In this document: piece after piece, positions 9,212-16,356 of the stretch
Layout: each line of letters opens with the position of its first letter
Numbering within the stretch: the first letter of the stretch is position 1
From: Methylotenera sp.
Lineage (GTDB): Bacteria; Pseudomonadota; Gammaproteobacteria; Burkholderiales; Methylophilaceae
DNA: 64,000 nucleotides
Direction of reading: 5' to 3'
NCBI GenBank assembly: GCA_030652995.1
Contig: JAUSAG010000042.1
Span: 62,001 to 126,000, forward strand
Notes under the pieces: model-generated
What the model was told of the DNA's origin: nothing
Database searches by the model: none
The model's input: the letters and a program-made list of their open reading frames with translations, nothing else
Program-made: the position numbers and the translations under genes

Positions 9212-9478
9212 CTAGAAGTTTCTTGCCTGATGCCAAACATGCAATATTTCTACCGCTTCATCAGTGTTGCGATAAATGAGTGTAAAAGGTGTACGGTGAC
9301 CGACAACCAGCTCTCTTGTGTTTTTGATAAAGCCTATTCGCCCAGGGTGAGCTAACGGTTGAGTAATTAGGGAGAGTGCTGCTTCGTTAATTTCATTACG
9401 TATGCGCTTTGCCGCTGTAAGATTGCGTTCTGCGTAAAACTTTAATACTTCTGCAAATTCTAACTTAGCGGTAAGTGA
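9212..9478 (-). pseudogene. RelE/ParE-family toxin reading frame without a start codon
   Basis: On the minus strand an 88-codon frame runs from just after an in-frame TAG (9479-9481) to the TAG at 9212-9214. It encodes a ParE-like protein with AEVLKFYAERN, NEINEAALSLITQP, HPGRIGFIKNTRELVVG, TLIYR and the terminal HVWHQARNF. These are the typical helices and strands of the RelE/ParE fold. The frame has no ATG, GTG or TTG before the conserved part. The antitoxin stop is followed by TGA-ATAG-TCA where intact pairs usually have an overlapping TGATG-type start, so one inserted base seems to have destroyed the start codon. The toxin is probably not made. Confidence 0.7.
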
Positions 9479-9482
9479 CTAT

Positions 9483-9725
9483 TCAAGCCGCTTTTTTTTC
9501 ATATTTCGCGAGAATAGCGTCTAACTCTTGTATGACTTGCTCATGCGTCACCATAGCCCCTTTTTCTGCATCAGCAATACCATGCTTAACACTTTTAACC
9601 ACACGCTCTAATTCAAGTAGGCCATGTTTTAAAACATGCGGCATAATTTGTTTAACACTACGGCCTGCATCGGTCGCTAATTTCTCAATACGTTTAAACT
9701 GACTTTCGGTGAGAACGTTGTCCAT
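9483..9725 (-). CDS. ParD-like antitoxin
   Basis: An 80-residue acidic/helical protein, MDNVLTESQFKRIEKLATDAG..., with a ribbon-helix-helix-like N-terminus and a charged C-terminal helix HEQVIQELDAILAKYEKK. It lies immediately upstream of a ParE-like toxin frame, the classical antitoxin-first order of parDE modules. Antitoxins of this type bind their own promoter and wrap the toxin. Because the toxin frame has lost its start, this may be an orphan antitoxin, which can still neutralise related toxins. The family assignment rests on size, order and neighbour. Confidence 0.7.
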   Translation of the reverse strand: MDNVLTESQFKRIEKLATDAGRSVKQIMPHVLKHGLLELERVVKSVKHGIADAEKGAMVTHEQVIQELDAILAKYEKKAA

Positions 9726-10079
9726 CTAATTTCTCCATTAGAGTTCATTCCATTATGCTGATTAGCAAAAAAAGATAAAAGTAAATAAATGCAGGCCATC
9801 GCATCACTTACACGAATTCATTAGTTCAAGTAGGGCGGACTCGCAAAGCAGTCCGCCGAATGAATATCGAAACATACAGCGTACCGTAAACTGGTGTGCC
9901 ATACGAATTGATGCTTAAGCTAAATCTTCAAATTACCTCGCAATTGGCTTATATCTAGTACGTTTAGGCTTCGCGCCTTTGTCGCCGAAATTGCCGCAGA
10001 TTTCTTGCGGCTTAGTTTCGGCGGGCATGCCCCTTGCGGGTACAGAAGGCTTTCGTAATTAATTTATGAAATTTTTCGC
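9726..10079. repeat. Gap between antitoxin and ettA with two palindromes
   Basis: This stretch contains no intact gene. GGCGGACT (9834-9841) and AGTCCGCC (9850-9857) form a hairpin. A nested structure follows: CGCCGAAA (9983-9990) with TTTCGGCG (10016-10023), enclosing GCCGCA/TGCGGC (9993-9998, 10006-10011). The segment also carries a duplicated tail of ettA, listed separately. Confidence 0.6.
9933..9986 (-). pseudogene. Duplicated 3' end of ettA
   Basis: Reading the minus strand from 9986 to the TAA at 9933-9935 gives GDKGAKPKRTRYKPIAR, nearly identical to the true EttA C-terminus GEEGAKPKRIRYKPITR, which ends at 10080. The copy lies about 150 bp downstream of the gene it resembles and is fused to a nested palindrome (9983-10023). 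It looks like the scar of a partial duplication or of an older recombination between divergent ettA tails. No start or longer frame is attached. Confidence 0.7.
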
Positions 10080-11744
10080 CTAACGGGTAATTGGTTTGTA
10101 TCTAATACGTTTCGGCTTCGCGCCTTCCTCACCCAGACGTTTACGTTTATCCGCTTCATATTCCTGATAATTACCGTTAAAGAACGTCCATTGTGAGTCA
10201 CCTTCAGCCGCCAAGATATGCGTTGCGATACGGTCCAGGAACCAGCGGTCATGTGAGATCACTAATACGCAACCTGCAAACTCCAGCAACGCATCTTCTA
10301 GTGCACGTAAAGTTTCTACGTCTAAGTCGTTTGATGGCTCATCTAGTAGTAATACATTACCGCCTGAAATAAGCGTTTTAGCTAAATGCAAACGGCCACG
10401 CTCACCGCCGGATAAATTACCAACTAACTTTTGTTGATCGCCACCCTTAAAGTTAAAGCGACCGATATAGGCGCGAGATGGCGTTTCATAACGTCCCACG
10501 GTTAAAATATCCGAGCCGCCGGAGATTTCATCAAACACGGTTTTAGCATCACTCAATGCATCGCGACTTTGATCTACATAAGCCATTTTCACGGTTTGAC
10601 CAATTTTCAGTTCACCACTATCTGGCTGCTCTTTACCGGTGATCATTTTAAATAATGTTGATTTACCTGCGCCGTTCGGGCCGATAATGCCGACAATCGC
10701 ACCAGCTGGCACACTAAAGCTCAGGTTATCAATCAACAAGCGGTCTTTAAATGCCTTGCTTACGCCATTAAACTCAATTACTTGGTCGCCCAAACGCTCA
10801 CCGGCGGGAATAAAAATCTCCTGCGTTTCGTTACGTTTTTGATATTCGGCACTGGCTAACTCTTCGTAGCGAGCAATACGTGATTTACTCTTCGCTTGGC
10901 GTGCTTTCGGGTTTTGGCGCACCCATTCTAGTTCGGTATTTAGTGCTTTACGGCGTGAAGACTCTTGTGATTCTTCAAGGGCTAACCGTGCTTGCTTTTG
11001 GTCTAACCAGCTTGAATAATTGCCTTTCCATGGAATACCATGACCGCGGTCTAACTCTAAAATCCATTCTGCCGCATTGTCGAGGAAGTATCTATCATGC
11101 GTGACCGCCACCACGGTGCCTGGGAAGCGCACCAAGAACTGTTCTAACCATTCCACTGACTCTGCATCCAAATGGTTGGTTGGCTCGTCTAGCAGCAGCA
11201 TATCTGGCTTAGATAGTAATAACTTACACAAAGCCACGCGGCGCTTTTCACCGCCTGATAATGGGCCGATTTTTGCATCCCAAGGTGGTAACCGCAACGC
11301 ATCAGCAGCAATTTCCAGTTGCGTGGTTAAATCAGCACCGCTAGCCGCAATAATGTTCTCGTACTTAGCTTGCAACTCAGCCAGCTTATCAAAATCTGCA
11401 TCGGGTTCTGCATAAGCCGCATACACAGCCTCTAAATTAGCTTGTGCCTGCATCACTTCACCCATGCCAGACTCAACTTCTTCACGCACCGTTTTTTCAG
11501 GGTCTAACTGCGGTTCTTGTGGTAAATAACCGATAGAAATACCCGGTTGCCACTGCACTTCGCCTTCAAACTCTTTATCTACGCCTGCCATAATGCGCAG
11601 TACAGTTGATTTACCTGAACCATTTAACCCCAGCAAACCAATTTTGGCGCCAGGAAAAAAAGACAATGAAATATCTTTAATAATTGTTCTTTTAGGTGGG
11701 ACGATTTTGCTCACGCGGAGCATAGACATTACGTATTGGGCCAT
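10080..11744 (-). CDS. ettA: Energy-dependent translational throttle protein EttA (ABC-F)
   Basis: A soluble ABC-F ATPase (554 aa) with two nucleotide-binding domains and no membrane segment. It binds the ribosomal E site and gates entry into elongation according to ADP/ATP ratio. NBD1 has Walker A GLNGSGKST, signature LSGGEKRRVAL and Walker B LLLLDEPTNHLD. The P-site tRNA interaction linker contains RQNPKARQAKSKSRIARYEEL. NBD2 has GPNGAGKST, LSGGERGRLHLAK and VLLLDEPSNDLD. The length and the short basic tail match EttA rather than the longer Uup or YheS. Part of its tail is duplicated downstream at 9933-9986. Confidence 0.96.
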   Translation of the reverse strand: MAQYVMSMLRVSKIVPPKRTIIKDISLSFFPGAKIGLLGLNGSGKSTVLRIMAGVDKEFEGEVQWQPGISIGYLPQEPQLDPEKTVREEVESGMGEVMQAQANLEAVYAAYAEPDADFDKLAELQAKYENIIAASGADLTTQLEIAADALRLPPWDAKIGPLSGGEKRRVALCKLLLSKPDMLLLDEPTNHLDAESVEWLEQFLVRFPGTVVAVTHDRYFLDNAAEWILELDRGHGIPWKGNYSSWLDQKQARLALEESQESSRRKALNTELEWVRQNPKARQAKSKSRIARYEELASAEYQKRNETQEIFIPAGERLGDQVIEFNGVSKAFKDRLLIDNLSFSVPAGAIVGIIGPNGAGKSTLFKMITGKEQPDSGELKIGQTVKMAYVDQSRDALSDAKTVFDEISGGSDILTVGRYETPSRAYIGRFNFKGGDQQKLVGNLSGGERGRLHLAKTLISGGNVLLLDEPSNDLDVETLRALEDALLEFAGCVLVISHDRWFLDRIATHILAAEGDSQWTFFNGNYQEYEADKRKRLGEEGAKPKRIRYKPITR

Positions 11745-11869
11745 GACTTTTACTTAAATAATTTACAAAAATGAAAGCTTAACAGAAAGCTGGGTGCCTT
11801 GCTCGCTATCAAATATAGCAAGCGCAATGTAGGTATAATGCATCTACTTCAAAGAATGCTAAAAAACAC

Positions 11870-12418
11870 ATGGCTATAAAATCCACTATTTACAAAATAG
11901 ACATCCAAGTTTCAGATATGGATCGCAATTACTATCAACAGCACAGCCTCACGCTAGCTAAACACCCATCTGAAACCGATGAACGTGTAATGGTCAGGCT
12001 GCTTGGCTTTGCGCTTTACGCCAATGAAGCACTTATTTTTGGTAAAGGCTTAAGCGACGTTGAAGAACCAGACCTATGGCAAAAAGACCTCACCGGCGCC
12101 ATCGAGTTATGGATGGATGTAGGCTTGCCCACTGAAAAAGACATACGCAAAGCCGCAGGGCGTTCTAAACAAGTGGTGGTGATGCTTTACGGTGGCAGAA
12201 TCGCCGATATGTGGTGGGAGCAAAACAGTAAAGGCCTACTAAAACTCAACAATCTTACCGTTATCAACCTACCTGATACGCAAGCACTCACGAATATGGC
12301 CGCACGTAGCATGAATATCAGCTGTACTATTCAAGATGGTGAAGTTTTGGTGGGGCATGATCAAGGTAGCTTTGACATCACGCCTGTGATTTTGAAAGCA
12401 CCTAGTAAGGCGTATTAG
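11870..12418 (+). CDS. yaeQ: YaeQ-family protein
   Basis: A 182-residue YaeQ homologue starting MAIKSTIYKIDIQVSDMDR. It has the conserved internal segments LTLAKHPSETDERVMVRLL, FGKGLSDVEEPDLW, WMDVGLP and ADMWWEQN. The family has a PD-(D/E)XK-nuclease-like fold, but its cellular role is not established; early reports linked it to RfaH-type haemolysin expression. It is divergent from ettA and convergent with the fae paralogue. Confidence 0.93.
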   Translation: MAIKSTIYKIDIQVSDMDRNYYQQHSLTLAKHPSETDERVMVRLLGFALYANEALIFGKGLSDVEEPDLWQKDLTGAIELWMDVGLPTEKDIRKAAGRSKQVVVMLYGGRIADMWWEQNSKGLLKLNNLTVINLPDTQALTNMAARSMNISCTIQDGEVLVGHDQGSFDITPVILKAPSKAY

Positions 12419-12483
12419 CACAACACAATACGCTGAATGAGCGCTTTATTCTTGCGATGCAGTTGTTAAATTTTTGAGTCTGC

Positions 12484-13032
12484 TCAAATCTTTCCGTCCA
12501 ACCCCATCTGGAAATATTTGTGTACGATTTTTTCCTGATTCTCTAACAACCAATCAATACTTGGCTCGTTGCTCATTGCTTTTTTAATGGCCTTTGCCGT
12601 CGCCTCACGGTGAATATCGAACAAAATTTTGTGATCCAAATTTTCTTGCTCAATCACGATAGGGTTTAGCCACACCGAGACAATAATACCTAAGTCATTG
12701 GCTTTTTCTTTTGGAATATCGCCACAACGTACCGCATCTAACACACCATTAGCAATTGCAGCCTGCACCGTACCCATTAAAATATTGGTGTAACGCGTGT
12801 CTTTTACAGTAACTTTACTTACCATAATAGTTGCTGGGCGCACCATAATATCGGTATTCATAATGGCTAGTACGCGAGTATGGCCTTTTACTTGGTCACC
12901 TAAAAGATTAGCAAATGCTACGCCCATCGGCCCTTTCATTTCACCAATAGCAACTTCGGGCTCAGCTGCTGTACCCACTGGACCACCTGCTACCAGTGCC
13001 TCGCCAACGCGCATGATAATTTCATCACTCAT
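12484..13032 (-). CDS. Formaldehyde-activating enzyme paralogue (Fae-like)
   Basis: Fae condenses formaldehyde with tetrahydromethanopterin in C1 metabolism. This 182-residue protein shows the family pattern: VGEALVAGGPVG near the N-terminus, GPMGVAFANLL, GHTRVLAI, MVSKVTVKDTRY, and VQAAIANGVLDAV near the middle. The position that carries the catalytic histidine in canonical Fae (EVAHIDLIIGP in Methylorubrum) reads EVAIGEMKGP, with no histidine. It is therefore probably one of the Fae paralogues (Fae2/Fae3 type) of uncertain catalytic or regulatory role. The upstream region contains conspicuous repeats (13090-13287). A homologue of this family is the main pointer to a methylotroph. I withhold the symbol because it is not the canonical enzyme. 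Confidence 0.87.
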   Translation of the reverse strand: MSDEIIMRVGEALVAGGPVGTAAEPEVAIGEMKGPMGVAFANLLGDQVKGHTRVLAIMNTDIMVRPATIMVSKVTVKDTRYTNILMGTVQAAIANGVLDAVRCGDIPKEKANDLGIIVSVWLNPIVIEQENLDHKILFDIHREATAKAIKKAMSNEPSIDWLLENQEKIVHKYFQMGLDGKI

Positions 13033-13089
13033 GGTTTTTCCTTCTTGATTTTATTTCTATAAATTCCATCGTTACTGGTTTGCACTATT

Positions 13090-13287
13090 TGTAGAAGAGT
13101 AATAAAGTTTCATACTAAACTACTACGAAAGCTGAATATTTACATTTGAGAAAACTCAATTTTTTAACAAAAGCATCATACTAAAATTGAATGACCGTCA
13201 TTTTCACTCTGAAATATAAGTAATAAAGTATCATACTAAATTACTATTTGTAGGGTTGTCACTCACCAATTAAAAGTTTCAACTAAA
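13090..13287. repeat. Spaced AATAAAGT...CATACTAAA repeats upstream of fae, possible Tn7-type left end
   Basis: Three copies of a core ending CATACTAAA occur at 13100-13125, about 13170-13190 and 13221-13246, with a degenerate fourth (AGTTTCAACTAAA) near 13275-13287. Copies 1 and 3 are 26 bp with two mismatches. Core-to-core spacings are 66 and 55 bp. An 11-bp repeat ACTATTTGTAG stands at 13084-13094 and 13244-13254. TGT at 13090 followed by 8 bp and AATAAAGT reproduces the layout of Tn7 ends. The alternative is an operator array for fae, which starts 57 bp away. Confidence 0.55.
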
Positions 13288-13293
13288 ATTCTA

Positions 13294-13599
13294 TTAGTAC
13301 TCATCGTCATCTAATCCATAAAATTGCCAAGCATCATTACCAAGCAAGCGTATTATCTCTTCGTGCGCCTTACCAATCATGGTCGGTAGATACTTTACTT
13401 GTGCGTGCCAAACCTGAATACTGAAAAAGATGTCGGCCAACATCCCTGTATCCAAACGTGCCAACTGCATTTGATTTAGCAGGGCGAATGCTCTATCTAC
13501 ATGCGTCCCAACCAGCTCGCGTTCACTATTCTTGTTTTCATCAATATCACAAACGATTGTAGCCAGTGCCTCCAGAAAGGTTGTCTTGTCTTTATTCAT
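13294..13599 (-). CDS. Hypothetical protein, 101 aa
   Basis: A small soluble, acidic protein with no signal peptide or membrane segment. It is predicted mostly helical (TFLEALATIVCDIDENKNSERE, DRAFALLNQMQLARLDTGM) and ends in DDDEY. An AGGA ribosome site lies about 7 bases before ATG 13599, supporting expression. I do not recognise the family. It sits between the repeat array upstream of fae and aqpZ, all three on the minus strand. Confidence 0.6.
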   Translation of the reverse strand: MNKDKTTFLEALATIVCDIDENKNSERELVGTHVDRAFALLNQMQLARLDTGMLADIFFSIQVWHAQVKYLPTMIGKAHEEIIRLLGNDAWQFYGLDDDEY

Positions 13600-13720
13600 A
13601 GTACGATCCTGAGAATTTAAGCAGCTTGCAGAAAACTATTTACATCATAAATTTTCCCAACACTCAGCTTTACCCATGAGTGAAGCTGAATGTTGATTGA
13701 CACTAAGATGCTCAAGAAAG

Positions 13721-14413
13721 TTAATCGTCAATTTTACTAACAGAGTTATAAATCAAAGCGCCAAGTATTGCGCCAACAATAGGAGCGAGCCAGAATAACC
13801 ATAGTTGATCTAATGCAATACCACCTTCAAATAAAGCTGGACCTGTGCTACGTGCAGGGTTTACTGATGTATTGGTCACCGGAATGCTAATCATGTGAAT
13901 TAGCGTAAGCGTAAATCCAATTGCTAACGGTGCTAATCCCGCAGGTGCGCGCTTGTCGGTAGCGCCCATGATGACAAACAAAAACATTGCAGTCATGATA
14001 ATTTCTATAATCAAAGCTGCCATCATGCTATAGCCGTGAGGTGAGTGAATACCAAATCCATTAGAGGCTAAACCACCCGTATAACCAGTCATGCCACTGG
14101 CAATCGTACGAATAAGCAATGCGGCAAGGATGGCACCAAACACTTGGGCAACGATGTAATGCGGCAATTCTTTTGGGTTAAAACGTCCGCCAACAGCTAA
14201 GCCTATTGAAACAGCAGGATTAAGATGACAGCCTGAAACATGGCCAATCGCATAAGCCATGGTGACTACGGTTAAACCAAACGCAAATGAAACACCTAAA
14301 TAACCTAACCCTAAATCTGGAATGCCAGCCGCTAGTACAGCACTACCACAACCACCTAATACCAGCCAAAAAGTACCGATCAACTCAGCTAATGAGCGCT
14401 TAGATAAAGACAT
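13721..14413 (-). CDS. aqpZ: Aquaporin Z
   Basis: A six-helix MIP-family water channel of the inner membrane (230 aa). Both pore NPA motifs are present, [12 protein letters not shown] after helix 2 and [15 protein letters not shown] after helix 5. The Arg after the second NPA is that of the selectivity filter, and the N-terminus [22 protein letters not shown] is typical of AqpZ. A GGAGG ribosome site precedes ATG 14413. The gene is monocistronic by spacing, with a broken hemerythrin gene upstream. Confidence 0.95.
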   Translation of the reverse strand: MSLSKRSLAELIGTFWLVLGGCGSAVLAAGIPDLGLGYLGVSFAFGLTVVTMAYAIGHVSGCHLNPAVSIGLAVGGRFNPKELPHYIVAQVFGAILAALLIRTIASGMTGYTGGLASNGFGIHSPHGYSMMAALIIEIIMTAMFLFVIMGATDKRAPAGLAPLAIGFTLTLIHMISIPVTNTSVNPARSTGPALFEGGIALDQLWLFWLAPIVGAILGALIYNSVSKIDD

Positions 14414-14572
14414 AAAACCTCCGATAACATAATGATGTTTACATTTAAAATGAGACCGCAGCTAACAGTCTAAATTTTTAATCCCTAAATACTCAAAATA
14501 AGTTTCATCACATCTGAACTCACATATTCTGAAATATTAGCTAAATAACAACTCCCAAAGGGAGTTCCTTGG

Positions 14573-15086
14573 TTACCACAAATTCCACCATCTCTTTGTT
14601 GTTTGTGTGGATGCTTGCTGTTTATCCGACATGAACGTACTTGCTGAAAATTCCCATGACTGTGTTGCAAATCCCTTATTACGCAGAGCTGCTGCATATT
14701 TTTGGTCGGTGACGAGTATATGGTCACGAAGCCAGTGTTTTAGAAAGTTAATCACTTCAAACGAGATGGATTTTTCTTCCATAAAATATTTCTTTGCAAC
14801 ATTACTGATTTCCTCGATAAATTCTTGATGAATCCTGTGATGTGCAGCAAACTCTCTAGAATCATACGCGGCATCCTGCATCAAACGCTCTTCTAACTAG
14901 AAATGGGTTTTGGTATAGTCGATCAGTGCATCCAACACCTCCGTAGTCACGATACTGTCTTCTCAATTTACAATCGAAACAAACAAGCGATTAAGGATAT
15001 TGATCAGTACGTTGTGCTGGGAATCAATTTCTTGTATACCGACACTCATATTATCCGACCACTCAAAAAAAAGGCTTTTCAGACAT
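14573..15086 (-). pseudogene. Bacteriohemerythrin, broken by a frameshift and two stop codons
   Basis: The minus strand from ATG 15086 reads MSEKPFF, then a run of eight Ts shifts the frame, then EWSDNMSVGIQEIDSQHNVLINILNRLF continues. An in-frame TGA (14963-14965) and TAG (14897-14899) follow. The frame then runs through HF-stop-LEERLMQDAAYD, HHRIHQEFIEEI and LKHWLRDHILVTDQKYA to 14573. The His and Glu ligands of the di-iron site (H in QEIDSQHN, HF.LEE, HHRIH, LRDHI) are all still recognisable. An intact copy would be an O2-binding hemerythrin, as found in many microaerophilic methylotrophs. The last ~30 residues are poorly conserved. Three lesions make the gene inactive. Confidence 0.88.
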
Positions 15087-15248
15087 AATTATTCCCAACT
15101 AAATACTCAAAAATGATCGTAAATCTTATTTATAGCAGCGGCATAAATCCTTTGAATTTCTGTGTTCACCGCATTTTTCACAAAATAATGTTGGGTGTTT
15201 ATTTAAACAACATCATCCCTTCCATTACGCACCTAAATTCATTTTTAA

Positions 15249-16307
15249 TTATTTATTTCTTTTTACCCCAGTGATCTGCACCGTCACTCGCCGATTGGTC
15301 TGCAAGCAATCTGTGAGGGGGTTTGTAGGCTTGGTCGATGTGCCGCATGCAACAACTTGGTCAGCCTTGCCGCGCCCTTCGGCTTCTATCACATGATTAA
15401 TACCGCCATTTTGTAAGTAACGCTTCACTGTCAGTGCGCGCTGTTCTGAGAGTTTTTGATTATATTGAGCACTACCTAAGCGGTCGGTGTAGCCGATCAG
15501 GCTGATACTGTTAATTTGTACATAGCCAATTTTAAGTTTTGTGATGAGTCCATCTAATGTCGCTCTGCCTTCAGGCAATAAAGCATCGCCAGTTGACTTA
15601 TCAAATTTAAACAATGCATCTGCAGATAGATTGATTTGCTCAACTTCTGCAACTACAGGTGCTGCTACAGGTGCATTCGGCTGCGCAACAACAGGGGCTG
15701 GCACCGGAGCCGGAATGCAACGATTGCCGGTCGCCTCAGCCTCTGCTACAAGGTCTTCTGCTATTTGAATGTAGGGCTTAGCATGGCGCCAGCCTTGTTG
15801 TTTGTTTTCATTACCAGCATGGACTAGTTCAACTTCTGCACAGGCTAGTTTTTGCGCGTAACACTTAAGCCCTTTGCCTGCTTTTAGATTGGCCGCTTTA
15901 GCCCATAAATCATCGCGTAACTTGTCAGCATGATTCACCAGTGGCGTTTGTTCTGCTGGATTAGGTTGCGTGTTTTGTTCTAATGCCGTCAATATTGCGT
16001 CAGATTGCGTTAACGCTTCTTGGGTAAAGTTTGAGCGATCGTTACGCGTATATTCATGTAATGAAACATCCAGCCAGCATTGCGCTTTTGATAAGTTGTA
16101 ATCTGCAACTGGGATACCCGTATTATTTAAAGCGGCAATGCGCGCTTGTGTGGCAGCATAGGTTGCTTGATCAGCTTTAATCGCCTGATCAGTCATGCGG
16201 TCTTGGACTGCGTTCAATTTTGGTTCTGCTTGAGCAATACTTACACCACTAGTTAGCATCATTGCTAATAGCAAACTCGTGCGCATTGTAAGGTTAGTTT
16301 TCTTCAT
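15249..16307 (-). CDS. OmpA-domain peptidoglycan-binding envelope protein
   Basis: A 352-residue exported protein. Residues 1-27 form a signal peptide ending AQA. The helical N-terminal domain (about 30-195) carries several cysteines (AQCWLDVSLHEY, KCYAQKLACAEVEL, NRC). A Pro/Ala/Val linker (about 198-220) leads to a C-terminal OmpA domain with FKFDKSTGDALLPEG, GYTDRLGSAQYNQKLSEQRA and NRRVTVQITG. Such domains bind diaminopimelate in peptidoglycan. It follows the beta-barrel gene by 50 bp on the same strand and is probably the third gene of the giant-protein operon, tethering that complex to the wall. The family of the N-terminal domain is not recognised. Confidence 0.85.
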   Translation of the reverse strand: MKKTNLTMRTSLLLAMMLTSGVSIAQAEPKLNAVQDRMTDQAIKADQATYAATQARIAALNNTGIPVADYNLSKAQCWLDVSLHEYTRNDRSNFTQEALTQSDAILTALEQNTQPNPAEQTPLVNHADKLRDDLWAKAANLKAGKGLKCYAQKLACAEVELVHAGNENKQQGWRHAKPYIQIAEDLVAEAEATGNRCIPAPVPAPVVAQPNAPVAAPVVAEVEQINLSADALFKFDKSTGDALLPEGRATLDGLITKLKIGYVQINSISLIGYTDRLGSAQYNQKLSEQRALTVKRYLQNGGINHVIEAEGRGKADQVVACGTSTKPTNPLTDCLQTNRRVTVQITGVKRNK

Positions 16308-16356
16308 AAAAGCCTCGTCATCATTGGTGCTATTGAATTAATTTTTTATTTAGGTG

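Noticed and set aside
13090..13290. CRISPR array upstream of fae
   Set aside because: Repeats are few, diverged and unevenly spaced (66, 55, about 48 bp), and no cas gene is present.
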